Origin: Liolophura sinensis
Taxonomy: Eukaryota > Mollusca > Polyplacophora > Chitonida > Chitonidae
Direction: 5' to 3'
Length of the DNA: 64,000 bases
NCBI RefSeq assembly: GCF_032854445.1
Contig: NC_088302.1
Location: forward strand, 33,451,979 to 33,515,978
Shown here: one piece after another, positions 37,131 through 52,100 of the stretch
Position numbering within the stretch: the first letter of the stretch is position 1
Layout of the letters: each line of letters opens with the position of its first letter
Translations under genes and position numbers: made by a program
Notes under the pieces: model-generated
What the model was told of the DNA's origin: nothing
Seen by the model: the letters and a program-made list of their open reading frames with translations, nothing else
Databases searched by the model: none

Positions 37131-40100
37131 CTGTAAAACAAGGAGCCAATTATCATCCAAAACTACAGCAAAGTTTGTACTGTAACCTTAAACATCCATA
37201 TTTTATAATGATTACTGTGAACAGTTATGGAAAGTCGCTAAAAAAATATATTGCTGGAAAATACTTCAGAGATTAAATTGAATTTTCAACATTAAAGTGA
37301 AACACATTCTAAAAAAAAAAAGACAGTGAAAATACAAAAAGAAATGCTGCTAAAAAAAACACACTCAGAAAATTGAAGAAAGAAGCACTGACAGAGTACT
37401 CTTCATGGACCTAAGGTTTATCAATCTGTCCTTATCTCAGCTGGAATTTACTGTCTAATTATATCTAAATAAACAAACTAATTATATCTAAATAAACAAA
37501 CTAATTATCTACAAATGCGACTAGCATTAGAAATTTGTATTCTGACACTAAAGGTGGGATTAAAAAGTTTCAATGAACAGAAAATATGTCTTTAAATTTA
37601 AACATTATTCAAAAGAATAAAATCTCAAGTTAAGAAAAATTGAACCCCATGCACAAGTACTGCAAGAAGAGCCATGCAATCCATGCTGAGAAAAAAGCCA
37701 CCAACCTTTCCTTGCAGTGGATGGCAGCAGCCTGGCCTGTTGAAGTTCCAACTGTTTCTCCTACAAAAACCATTACATGAAAAGTTCACTTGAAAAGGGA
37801 CAAACAACAGTGCCATATGAAAAATTCATATATAATATCTACACATAAAATCAAATGATTGTAAGTCCCATTCTAAAAGCATCTCTGCTTCACTTAAACA
37901 ATCTTTCTGCCTCACCAAAATAAAAAGAAATTTAATAGCCATAATATGGTTCAAGCTGTGGTTCAAGCACAGAAAATAAGATACATAACATATAACTGGC
38001 TAAACACGTCAATCATTCATTTACATATTCCTATTAAATAAAATAAACTCCCGCAGCACCTCATTAACAATTCATAATTGACAACACCATTCTAAGACAC
38101 ACTTAACTATCAAATATGAATAGGTCTTGCAGCAACCTGGAGATGGTCGTCGGTTTCCCTCAGGCGCTGTTTGGTTTCCTCACACCACAATACAGGCCGA
38201 TGTCATATAAGTGAAATATTCTTGAGTATGGTGTTAAACGACAATCAAATAAATAAATAAACAAATCAAAAACGAATAGGTTTAATACTTATTTTGTCAT
38301 TCTTTATCTGATCTGAGAGCAGAGTTTACCTTTTTCTTTCTGTCCTACTGTGTTCATGTGTTTATGTGTTGTAGTTGCCTATTGCTTTTTTTTGTCTGTC
38401 ACATGCCTGGATATAAATGTGTAATAATTGATTGATTAACCCTTGCGAATATTGAGAGCTAGTGTAAGACATCTTCACGCAACTAACAATCATAGCGTCC
38501 CTACAACACACCAGGATAGGCTCCTCACGGCTCTATTGAATCAATGCCTGTAATTGGCCTCCTCTTTGATTAGCTCTTGTGACAAAGCCGTGTAATTAGC
38601 TGAACATACACCATGCACTACCGGCGAATCGTCAGGCCTTCTTCTGAGTGAAGACCACAACAAGGGCCCCGGCGCACGAGCCTTCGTAATAGACACGAGT
38701 TAGCCCCTTGCCCATTCTTAATGAGCTCGTATTCTTCGAGATCCTGCTGCTCATCTAAGCGGCCCATAAACCCTGATGTCCCCCTGGCTAGGCAGCAGCA
38801 GAAAGGAAAGGTGAACATCAAAAGAAAACAAAGGTTGAAATGCAGCCACTGTTGTTCTCACACCACTCCTCTCCCTAGCTGACCAGCTGTTCACATTGAC
38901 CCCCTGAGCTATGGCTCTCCATCCTCCTCTACATATAACCCCCCCCCCCCCCCCACCCCCCCACCCCGCCCTCTAGCATTGGTACCAGTTGTTCACTTCA
39001 TCCTGGGAATCTCGGGGACCGGCTAATTAGCCATCTCTATGTCAGGATTCTTTAACTGAATATAACATCAATAGCTTGCCCCAGGGCTCGCCTTAACGGT
39101 TTCCTAAACACACCAGTCTGATCCAATTCTGAGGCTTCCCTATCCAAATCCCACACATCTACAGCACTTCATACACATACTTCTTTAATGCCACAAACGT
39201 TTTATCGAAATTTTAGCACCATAATAAAAATAATAATAACAATAACAATTTTAACACAAAAACATTTACTTGCATGTACTTCTGTCAGATATTAATATAA
39301 CAATGGATGTTCACATGATAACAGCTTAACTAGAGCAGACTGACCCTAAAAGCTGTAACACCTTGTGGTAAGTAGTTTTCTTTCTCACAAACCATCCTAT
39401 CAATGCTAAATAGACTCATTAACACATATCTGCCAAATATTACAACTTAAACCTCACGTAACCTCATCTTCAAACCATAATGAAAACTTCACTGCTTTTC
39501 AAAATGATATTATATTACATTTTAATCCTAAAAATAGGCTGTCAGAAGTCAGAAATAGTGTGAAATTGATTGAAATGACATTGTGTCATTTCAGGCTTAT
39601 GTACAGATAGTTAATTTATAAGCTGGTCAGGAACTGATTAAAATTCCATTTCAGGTTTGTTATCAGATTGTTATAAACATCTGAAATTCATTAAAGAGGC
39701 TATACTGAAGATTTTGGGGAAAAAAGTAATCAGCGCAAATGAAATTAAATTTCTGCTGTCATTTTAGAATATTCCAAATAATTGCTTTTCACAAAACATC
39801 AGCCTCATCGGCAAATGTGTTAAAACTTCAAAATTGGTAATTAACTTCCTAAAATTTATAAAATGGACCGCATTATAACTTTTTCAAACTTCAGAATCAG
39901 TTCAAAACTATAAATTATATAGATACAATGCTGATATTTACTGAAAGTAAATAATTTCATCCCCTCATTCTAAATTTAAATCATTTGAAAATTTGATTAG
40001 ATTTATAGAGAATATTGCCAAAAATCTGTTCCATTCTATTTTAGAATTGATTTTCAACTTACAAACTAGTCTGAAATTCCTTAAACTATATTATTCTAAA

Positions 40101-43100
40101 CAGTGAGAAGTGTAATCTTAGAAACAAGTTGAAATTTCATGAAAATGGTGGAATTTCATTGCCACTGACCTTCTCAGGCACTACTAATTACATGTACACC
40201 ATCAATTAAGCTATATCAATAACACTACCAGTTAGTGTATATAAAAAAAAGAGCAAGTATGTCCAAATTATAATTTGTTTTCTCTTCATGGTATACCTCA
40301 AATTTGTCGAGAACATATGCTTGCTTGTAGCTGCAGCCCCTCCGCCCCTCCCTGAGTTAAGCCCCACCTCACTTCCTGACAAATGACTTTGCTATTGGGC
40401 CACCCGCTGGGAGTAAATCTCAGTCAATGGGGACCATGGTGTGGACCATAGAGTGCGAGACCCCCCTAGAGGGTGGACAAACACCTTAGTGGTAACAATT
40501 CTGCTCTCGGATTGGCTGGTCTGAGGGTTGTCGGTGTCCCCCCTGGGGCTAAGCTGTCAGAACCACTCTCCCAGGTCAAGAGCCCTCACTATTTCCCCTC
40601 AACATCACAGTCTCAACCACCAGAGAGCTATTCAGTTTATTTTCTTACAGATCAGGTTACACTTCTGTAATGATTTATTGCTTCTCCAGCATACAAACAC
40701 AAGAGGGTCTGGAAGTGAGCATAACCAGTCATACTTGTTGTTTTTACAGATCTGTTACAGGCAAAGAGGAAGTACAATTCCCCTTAAATATTGACCTGTT
40801 GAACCCTCATCATATTCAAAATTATGGTACAAGTGTAAAAATTCTAACCCCAAAGTCTGAAATACAAACATTCGATTATATATTCTGTTTAGCTGTGACT
40901 TATAGCTATATAAGTCACTTTGTCAGTGGGCTGGCTTCTGACATCCTATTTCTCCACACTGGCCATTCATTTAAGGGATACAGAGTTGTTTCTGATTGGC
41001 TGGTGTGGGAGATTGGGAGGTCCAGGCCATGTCCAGTCTAAGCTGAATTTTAGGCATGGCAGATTAAGTTAAGTGTGACCAAAGCTGCGGAGTTTAACCC
41101 AGGAAACCCTGTCTCCACTGTAAGCCAATCAGCATCGATTCTGTATCCCTTTAAGAAAGAACCTGAGTGCAAAATGACATCAACTTCTTATGCAATGTCT
41201 ATTATAAATTTGTACTTGGTTCTCGGCAACACTGCGAGATAAGACCTACGAACAGTGGGAGCCAAGAAGAAACATACACGTACCTCAATAAAGTTAGACA
41301 GCAGAGAACAACTGAGTTCCTGCTCTAGGATTTCTCGGTTCTGCTGGTTGTTGAAGCAGCAGGAGATGAGGGTAGGGAAGAGAATGGCCGTGAGGCGGGG
41401 GTCACTGAAATACTGGAAGGGCAGGGCACACATCTGCTGTAATACTGTGGGAGGTTGCCCTGACTGGATAATCACCTGTAGTCCAAACAATAATTACCCT
41501 AAACAATTCATGTAGATTAAAAAAAAACAAAACAAAAACAAAATTGAACCAGTTAAGTATAACTCTAGATGCACTTTAAGAATATAATTCATACGATTCA
41601 TATGGCCTGAATATCTGAACTTCACAGAAATCATATTAAGATTACCTATCCAGAGGGAACAATGCTCTAATACGTTAACCATGCACTGTCTTTATGGTCA
41701 AATTTGTTGAACATTTAGGAAATGTTTTATTTTACAAATAGTGTTCCGAGGAAACTGATATCTTTGCATACAAATAGGCCACCATAGACCTAATTTGTGC
41801 AAAACTGAGATAACAGTTTACTTGTAGAGGAGCAAAACATTTAACTGTAAAACTTAGACACCAGGGCAGTGTAATGTGTTGAGGCCACTGACCTGGTTGT
41901 CTGGGTGAAGTGCGGTGAAATAACCGACACAGAGAATGACCTCATGAAGGAGTTCTTCGGAAGACTTCTCCGAACAAAACCAGATGAGGTAACTGGCGAT
42001 GTGACGGAACTCCAGAGACAAACCTTCCGCTCCAAGAGTTTTCTGTAAAACAAACAAATCATTTTTGAAGTAATTTTGACATCATCATAAAATTTCTGGC
42101 AAATCTTATTGCTGTATATGAGGTATTTTATACATCATATACACAAATACACTCATGTGAGTGAAAAATTTGAATATATGCTTCCATAAACTGACAGAAG
42201 TTCATACAATGTGATTTACCAGTTGTACCAAAAGATAGAACTTGACCACTGGCCAAAGACAATAATTTTACCAGTAATAATAAAAAAAGCAAATAAAAAA
42301 TAAAGCAAACCCTGGAATAAAAAAACACAAAAGAAAACAAATCCACATGTTGACTAAAAAAAAAAAGTGTAAATATGATATGATTTGGCACGTGTTGTTT
42401 TATCAATGACAAGTGTCAGGGTGTTTAAGACAGCTGGGGTCAGGTAGCACTGGGTGCAGCCAAACACACATAGGATTTCTTTTATTCTCCTTTTGTTCGC
42501 AGAGGTCAGAGTTGCCATGTGCTCCCCAACTCTATAATTCCCGCCAGAAATTGTGACATGTGCATCTGATTTTGATAGGACTTTTTTACCATCTCTGTGA
42601 CACGGGACGTTCCATGCCAAATGTTTAGAAAGATGTTCTTTTGTTTCTTTAAGGAAACTGTAAGCATTTTGCTGGGACCTCCAACCCTGCAGGTTTAGTG
42701 GGTGGTAAGACTGACTGAAGTTCAGGGCTGATGTAAAGAAAGGAATAATGAGAAAAAGTTTGTGAAGTTATAAAACCCTCATACTACATAGATTTCATAA
42801 ATATTAGAAATTTTAGGAGTTTCATGCACAAAAATTCTCCACAAAGAAATATGAACCAATTTATGAAGTAAACTTTTAATGTTGGAATCCCACATGCTGT
42901 CAGATCAATAAATCAATTAACCGCCAAAAAAAAAAAAAAAAAAAAATTAAAGATTCACAGTTTAATAAATATTTTACTGGCTAAGAGGAGTAAAACCAGA
43001 GTTAGCTTAAACCCTTAAGATTTTCAAAAAAAATTACATGTCTTTTATTACCCACATTTTATTGGCTCTAGAGGGAGCAACAGTAGCACCGTTGCAGTGG

Positions 43101-46100
43101 GGGAACTGTATGTGCATGTAGAGCAGTGTTTGTTTAAATGTAACCCTCATAGTTTTCATAGACTGTTTGGCCAGTTGATGAATGACAATGGCAGAATGGC
43201 AGTCTCTAAACTGAAGACACATGTCAGTGATTTGGCTGGATGGCCCCACTGATGCCCTCTTCATTCTGCCCTAGACAGTGGTTTTGCCTGTCACCCTGGC
43301 CTCCACTAACTGGGCAATCTGGAAACCATGATAGCCCAAGCACACCCAGCGAATCCTTGGCGCTGATATTTTCTCTCAAAACATCTCTTAACAATACTCC
43401 AGTAAATTATAGAAATGTCTGTCCAGGCAATGGAAACTGCTCTGCCTATAGCTGAGAAGGGTATGTATTCTGCAGACGCCTGTGATGGGCTGCAGTCTCA
43501 ACTTAACTGCCTAGCTTCTCTCACATTATCCCGCCATTATTCAGCCTGATAAAACAACTCTGTAATAACCTATCTGCCCATATCCCTCCCGACACCTGGC
43601 TACATTTGTATACAGTTATCATAACATCTCCACAAAGGCTGCATTATGCAAGCCAGATTTACTCAAGCAATGGAACATCCAGCCCCTCTAACAGTACCTG
43701 CAGAGGGAACAACAACCCTAACTCTCCCAGTGAAAATCATTATTCTATGTAATCTTTCCAATCTGACAGTCATAAACACATTGATCACATTTGCTAAAGC
43801 CTGTCAAGATGTAATATTGTCAGTTCAATATATTCCAAAAGCTTTTCCAGACTACAATGTACATACGCTTGGATCACAAACAGTCAATGTCAACATGAGT
43901 AAAAATGCATTTTATAACATAAAAAAGCCACATTAACCATCATACCAACCTGACATCAAAATCTATGCAGGCCTATAGGCTATATTTACCATATGCATTA
44001 CTTGATTTTTTTTTTCTCCAGTTTTAGCTGATTTTCTACCCACATTGTATCATGTTTTGAGAAGCATAATAGTAGAAAATAATATTAAGAAAACTGATGT
44101 GTGGGTGAGTATGTGAATTACTGGGATTCTTCACAGAACAATGGCTCCAGCCGAATAACTTGGCTTTATGATTTACCACCCTGGAACTGTCTAGAAAAAC
44201 AGTTTTCACTCTAGATAATAATACATAATAAAGGGTTTCAGACATGCGAGGACACACAACAGCAACAGCACTTAGCTATTTCATACGGTGTGCCATAAAT
44301 TCTTGTTGTCATATATATGCTACAGGTATAACCAGTCATAGCAGATAAATTACTTGTATATCAAAATGTTATAAATAAATCTTAGTCAGACAAAACTCAC
44401 CCAGAAGGTCATTACCAAGACAAGACTGTTTTTCCAGTACAACAAGGAACAAAACCGTGTTCTACAGCTAAATTGTATTTATTTATTTCGCCGGGGTTTT
44501 AAGAAGTACATGTAGAATATACTCAAGGATATTTCAATTATATGACCGGGTTTATTGGTGCAGGAAACAGTGTAGGAAATCGTCGAAAGTCGAAAGAAAA
44601 GCACTGTGCCTCTACATAAGAGCTACATGTACCTGACCGGCCTCTTCACTGAAGGTAAATTTAATTAAACAAAAAGAAAAACAAAACATGAACAAAAACA
44701 AACAAAAACAAAAATCTTGTGAATATGTGTTTTCCTGTTATAGAAGTATACATAGTTTGCCAGGCATCATGTAGTAACAGGTGAAGCACCATAGTTTCAT
44801 AACGCCACACCAACTTCAATTGTTATGTTATGGATAGAATAAATCTTTTTATCAACATCAGGGGCGAGGAGAAAAATGAAACCAAAATCTTGAAAACCAT
44901 CTAATTTGAGGAAAATGTGGACTATCCTCGCAATTTTTCTACTAAAGACATATTTATGTGATCAGAAATCCTTGAAAAAAAAGAAAAAAACAGGAAAAAT
45001 CATAAAAATATCAAAATCGTACAGAATAGAAAGGTGGATTTTCAATTTTGTTCCATTTTAAAATTTTTGTTAGTTTTCCACATCTAAAACACAAAATAGA
45101 CCTGGCATCGCCTTATGGCTGCCAAAATAAACCATTCTTGAAGACCAAAGGGAAATCTAGGAGCCAAAAGGTACTTGGTTTGTTTAACTACAGGTCTACA
45201 GCCGTGGAAAGAAATACATATGGGATACCTGGACAACTAATAAAATCTGTTCCTTGACAGTATCTTACAACACCTGTTGACTGCCTGGTACCATGTGCAT
45301 GAGGACATAGAGAGGGGTCGGCAGAGATAAGGGGACATATGGTGCACTGATCTAGGCCCTAAGTGAATCTCATACAGAACAATCTGTGCATCATTTCTCT
45401 TCTTCACACAGATGTGCACACGTCAAACCTAAGCACCATTCATTTATCCTTTTCTTTGGCATGTTTAGCTGCGCTAAAATATATTCTATTATCACTCACA
45501 GTATCTGTGTTATGACTGACAGTACTGGTATCTGCACTATCAATCATCATACATGCATCTACTTTATTATTCATATCTGCATTATATCCAATACAAACAG
45601 AACATGCAGTTCCAAAGAATCACACTTTTATTTCTAATACTTATCAATGATTTTAATTATTGTACTTCATTAGTCTTGGACAATGTTTCATGGGCAACAA
45701 TAAAAATGAATTTGAAAGAAATTTAGGCAGGCTATTTCAGTGTCGATATTGGACACTAAAACAAATACCAGTTACATGCTGTAATTTACTACCAGTACTT
45801 TTAACCAACAGCAAAAATAAGTGGCATTTTCATGGAAATTAAAAGTGTTTCAAGAAAAATTAGGCATTAAGGGACGATACCATGAACATTACATGGTGTT
45901 TCTAAAGGCCATTTCTCCAAAACCACTGGGACTTTGGGGCTATAACTTGGCAAACCTTCTTCAAATATTGTATTTTTAAGACTTTTCTCAGCAAAATCCA
46001 AGAGAGTCACTACAACAGCAGGCTGAAAAGACATGGAATGACCCAACAACCAAAGCAAATGTCAGCTTCATTCTGTAACTCACCACTTTCAACCAAAAGC

Positions 46101-49100
46101 AAAGATAATCGACTTCTTGCATATGCTGCTAACATCCCTGTCAAATCTCTAGAATCAACATATGATACCAGTGACTGCTTGCAGTCATGTCTGTTACATT
46201 CATGTAGACCAGGTATGTATTAACTGATGCCTGACACCATCTGCGGATATAGATTTTAATCTACGTTCATACAGTGTGTTATCTTATTAATACCCACTGG
46301 CTAGAAATGGCATAAACGTGTACATATATATTCCTGAAAACAAGATCTGGCAAATACATCCCTAACTCGTCTCTTGCCACAAGGCTTTGCAAACACTGTC
46401 AAAAATATTCTGGCAATGCATGATTTTGGTATCCTTTGCCTATAAGCTTTCAGGAAATGGCATTTAGAAATCCATATAGATGTAACAAGGATTCATTCAG
46501 CACAGTACTTGATAAATTGCATGATTTTCTAAGATAGAATTCCATGACTTTCCAGTTCACTGACCCTTAGCTCTTGCATAGTGCTTTCCAGTTCTTGGCA
46601 GACATTCGACCAATTAGCCATTTGCAAATGTTTTCAGGTGTTTTAATGCTTAAACGGCATAACAAGAACAAAGTAAAATCCTGCTCTTCTGAATCGTCAA
46701 GAGTTTAAAACCAAGAAACAAGAAATCTATATAAAGTTTGGAAAGATTTGTTTTCATTTTAATTTACTTTCAGGACATCCAAAGAAATTCAAGTACCAGC
46801 ACACAAACTGCATGACTTTCAAGAACATTTCAGGGCTGGATGAACTCTGTACAATTGAACTTTAATACACCAAATGACCTTGAAAAAATCAAGGACAAGA
46901 AATCTGAACTTGGTATCGTCACAAACTGCTACTAACCAAAAAGAAGAAAGGCACAACACACTTTCCTATCTCTCTCACAATACTTAACCTCACTTTGTAG
47001 CTAAAAACTAAAAATGTAGCTTTATCAAGTACCGAATAAAAATGGTGACTTCAACAAAAGATATAAATGCAAAAGGAGAAAGTTTTAAGAATCGCTAATC
47101 AGACTCACCTGTAACATAGGTAGATCTAACATGGCCATGTGGTTTAACATTCTGATGCCTATGGTTGTGACGGCAATGGTGTGCTGAGGTAGATCAGGGG
47201 GTGCGGCCTCACCCCTGGCTGGCGCCCCGGAATGGAGCAACATTCCGTACAGCAGGGACACAATCCCCACCAAGTCTGTCACCTCAAACGTGTTGATAAG
47301 CTGGGTGGGGTCCTCTTTCTTCTGGTCAAATGGGCTGCTGTTCCTGTGAACAGTAGATTAACATGTAACATGTCGTCACAATAAGTCAACAACATTTGAT
47401 GGACTGCTATTCATAGTGCTAACACAAATGTGCTGACAGAAACAAGTTAAAATTTTTCTGAAAGATTTGCATTCCTCTATAAACCATTAGCTTTCAGCAA
47501 GTAACAGAAAACTGACATGCATGTGCAGGTGTAAACCACAACGCTGGAGGGGAAGTGATCTTAACTTAACTTCATGTAACACCACCTAAAACAGCCACAT
47601 GATCAACATCAACCTCTAACTGATATCCAGGCCATGAGAATAATGGAAGTAGAGGAATTGCAATAATACCGTTTCTGAGGGACAGAGAGACATGCATCTT
47701 GATCCATGCACATTGACCCACTTTCCAGGTTTCATTCTTATTCATTTTTTTTCATACACTGGCATATTGGTGTAATATTCTTGAGTATGTCGTAAAACAT
47801 CAATCAAATATATAACTAAATCAAAGAATAAGAGCTTGAATAATGGTAGGCAACAGTGAACAAAGGAATATGTCTGCATGTAAACAGTGAAATCTAGTCC
47901 CTTAGAGCCTGTTCATCTGGAACATGTTGACTGGTTGCGTATATGTAGTCGTCAGTAATTATTTATCTGTTGTTGAACGCCATACTCAGAAACTTCCACT
48001 TATACCACGGTGGGAAGTTCTAAAAGTGGAGGAATCAGAAAGGGCCCGTGCTAAACTGGAAACTTACCGACAAATTTTGCCACAAGTGAATAGTACACAA
48101 AATTTGACATGTATGTTGTCAACCACTTATTGTGACAAGGGCTCCACTGTTACATTTCAATGCCTTAATTAGTCATATTTTTTCTTTCTTGTTTCCTTTC
48201 CTTTAATCAAGAGAGAAAACAATCAGAATGTATTGCATGACCTCGTAAGTCAAATCCTTCATCAAAACCAATTACTTGTTATCCCATAATAAAATCCTCA
48301 ATGATGCCACGGTAGAAATTCAGCTTAAAAAAAAAAAAAAAAAAAATTAAGCTAATTTACACGTAACTTTCCTCATAATCACACCAATGTGTTTTTCCAA
48401 AGAGTTTCTATTATAACAAAACTTTGATCATTCATCATAGTCTTACATAACCAGTGAAATGGAACAATGCCAATACTTGCACTACGAAGTCATTTATTAA
48501 TGGTGTTACTACGTGTAGAAACATTTAGTCCACCTGAAGTTATTCACAAAATTGCAATGTCAAACTGAATCAATATAAAGCAGAGAAGTTTTGTTTTGAT
48601 CTGCATGATAACTACCTATAAATGGATCGTGCCTCGACACTACTGTTTGCAATACCCTCGAGGGATGTTTTAGAAAAAAAATTGCATTATCTAGAAGGAT
48701 AATGGTTAATATTTACCTCATCTTAGGGCAGTGGGGTCAATATTTGCGTAGGTTAGGGCTGAAGGTCTGCCCAGATGAACGGCCAGTCACAGAGACAGAG
48801 GATACGACTGCGGACCCCATTAAACCCTGACATGGGATTACCGTGTGATGAATGAAACACGCAAATACACGACAGCCAGATACAAACCGTCAGGAATAAA
48901 GGCTAAATTAACCCTTCGGGTGGAAGAAGAAAAAAAAAAAAAAATCTGATACCGCTACAAATTGAGGGTTACATCGTGGAGTTAGCTAAGACAACACAAA
49001 ACAAACTCAGGCTAATAGTAAGACAGATTTCAATAACGGACAATTTGGGGCGAAGTGCATGGAGCAGACCCATGTCCAGGAAGCGGTCCACAGAGGGTGA

Positions 49101-52100
49101 TTAGACCAGTAATGATGATTAACCTGGCTGTTGTCTGCGCGTGGAGCCGAGACAAAGGAGTGACCCGTTTATGAGTTAGCCAGTAAACGAGGCACTAATG
49201 TAATGTTAGTGTGTACGACCATTGTCATTAGGGTGTAATCGGTTGAGCAGAGTAGTCCTGGTTTACTCAGTCCTTGGCAAGAGAGGAAAGAGCTAGAGCT
49301 TCCAGGCAAAAACTCAGCGTCCGTGTAAATACAAATCATAAGCCTTAATTGCTGTGGATGTGAACTGATTACCTGCTGATTAAACAAGCCAGGTGATCTG
49401 TGACACAGGTAAATACAGGCTGAGAGCAGCACTAACTTCACACTGGTTCACCTGGGTCAGTTGATATCAGTGCACAAATCAAACGCAGCTTAATCAATTC
49501 TTTCGAAATAATTTGCAAAACGAACCCCTTATCCACGTCAACAATCACAAAATGAGATTTGCTTTTAGTTCGCTTGTCATATTTGCTTACCATTGTTATG
49601 ATTATTTCACTTCAAATGTTATTGGCCAAACAGTTCCAATGCGACAGATTTTTATCTGTTTGAAAAACAACGCATTTATTGCACGTAAACTGCACTCGGC
49701 AACTACTCTAAACCCATCTTCACACGATCTAACCAGATCCAGGGAATAACTTTTACCATCCATCACAGGACAATTTCAACAACAAAAAAAATCAATTGCT
49801 ATTGTTTGGCAACAAAAACTTTCCAATGTACATATGTGCAGATTTTTATCTGATTGACATATGCTTATATCTAAACCCTATTCCATTAGGACCAACATTC
49901 TAAATATGTTTTCTGAAGAATTTTTAAGCACCATGCATAAATCAATTAGCGCAATTACACACTGTAGTTCATGATAAAATAATAACTTTGTGACAAAGAA
50001 TTGCAATACTGCAACACGTAAGTACTGTATTACAACTAAAATTTCATCCATGACTATAAAGTTATCCTTTTTGTCTGATTATGAAAGTTCCTGATTATGA
50101 AAGTTGGTAAGTGGGAAGATCTGACATCAACCTGCAGATGATCTCTGCCCAGTTTCCTCCCGCCATAATGCTGGCGTCGTAAAAGTGAAATATTCTGAGT
50201 ATAAAGTAAAACACCATTCAAATAAATAAATAAATAAATAAAAGTTCCTCTGATCTAAGAAAAGATTTGAGGTTTGTTTGGAAGGTAAAATGATACCTAA
50301 TTGGAAAAATGTAAGTTCACCAAATATCAATAATATGTACTGTAGATGACATACCAATTCACCCCAATCTGATACAAGGTTAAAACGGAATACAAATGGA
50401 ACAATGGAGAACAGAGATTAAATCAAGGAGGCCTGCTTACACAGTGTCCAACATTTGACGCAGCCTTCATGAATACCCTTGTATTACTGCCTCGCAACAC
50501 AAGGCAGCATCAAGTCAGCCACAGACAGTGTCATATGAGGATCATAGGGGCAAACAGAGTTCACAAGGAATCACTAAATCAAGCTTGTGACAAGAACCGA
50601 TGGGGGTGAGGTAGCGTGTACGATTGGGCACACTCTCTGGTGGGCTCAAGACAACAGGGCTCAGTCATGGGTGCTAGGGAGGCTTACGAATCCACCCAAT
50701 AATCCAATAGTTTATACCACTATCTATTAACAAAAAGATATCAAAATCTACAAAACTTTTGCCATCGACAGTAAAGCTTCTGCAGGCAGATACGAGCGAT
50801 GCTCTGTGTATAGTTTTATGTCTTCAATGCTTGCTGGCCCCTGGGTGCAGGGTGTGGACACAATTTTCCTCTCCCCACCCCTCTATGTTTTGATTACGCC
50901 GGGCTATTGCTGCATGAAGACAGATTAAAGGCTCAGGATAATGTCAGAGGCTCCTTAGCCTTGGTGACAACCATCAGTCATGATTTGCTCTGGCTAATTT
51001 CCTCCTTAATGAAGTCAGGGGGCTAATAAGGCAAGGGTTTGGATAATTGCTCTGGGGGTTACCCCTGATTTGTTGTCCCATTTGAAACTCCCTTATTTCA
51101 GTGTGAATATAAGACCTCTTCCCTCTGTCCCCCCTCTCTTGTCCTATCATCTTTAACCCAAAAAGCTCATAAACACAGGATAAATTTAAAGACAGCAAAT
51201 TTGTTTCCATCACATTAATTAATCGGACTTGTTATCTAAGCCATGTTTTGATACAAAGACTTGACCCCAGTAGGCCTACCTACCTAATTCCTAACTCTCA
51301 TAGTGATTTATGCAGCTATCTACTCTGATTATTGAAACAAATTTCAGGGCTTCACAAAAAGTATAATTTTACCATTCAGCACACACTTATGCCCTCAGAA
51401 TTTACCTGAATAAAGCATGTTAAACCATGTGAAAAGGTGAAAGATTTACACTAACTGAAATGGTGTAGGAACTTTCTGTTACCCATCTCTTTCCACCACT
51501 ACCAATACACTCTTCCTTTTGAAAAATTTTGAGAACCTTGATTCATTTGATTATTGTAGACTTTAGGATTTCATACAGTACAAGAACATAATTTGTAATG
51601 TAATATCAGCAATTCTAATCATGAGGAATGTCAATTTGAATACAACTTCCCACACCAAAATAATTTCCAAGACTGTAGAATTTTGACATAAATCTTGAAA
51701 ATACAGTAACGTATCTTGATCAATGAGGCAACTTGTCTCAAGACCAGTGAATCAGATACAATTTCTGATATTGAAACAACTTGTCTCAAGACCAGTGAAT
51801 CAGATACAATTTCTGATATTGAAACAACTTGTCTCAAGACCAGCGAATCAGATACAATTTCTGATATAGAAACAACTTGTCTCAAGACCAGTGAATTAGA
51901 TATGATTTCTAACAATGAAACAACTTGTCTCAAGACCAGTAAATCAGTTATGATTTCTGACAATGAAACAACTTGTCTCAAGACCAGTGAATTTGATATG
52001 ATTTCTAACAATGAAACAACTTGTCTCAAACCAGTGAATTAGAGATAATGTTTGACAATGAAACAACTTGTCTCAAGACCAGTGAATTTGATATGATTTC

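Larger units (their letters stand above)
37761..41283 (-). other. SCAPER: SCAPER intron, 3.5 kb
   Basis: It holds a truncated SINE (38126-38273), a motif-rich patch (38420-38620), a C-rich run (38939-38970) and, at 40280-41120, several hundred bases of balanced composition. I could not match any of the short open frames in that last part to a protein. No nested gene is seen. Confidence 0.7.

Noticed and set aside
36651-37185. Plus-strand frames of 96 and 139 codons
   Set aside because: They overlap the SCAPER terminal exon and its UTR repeat on the opposite strand. Composition follows the repeat.
51631-52042. Repeat proteins of 132 and 108 residues on opposite strands
   Set aside because: Both are by-products of the 48-bp tandem array inside a SCAPER intron.
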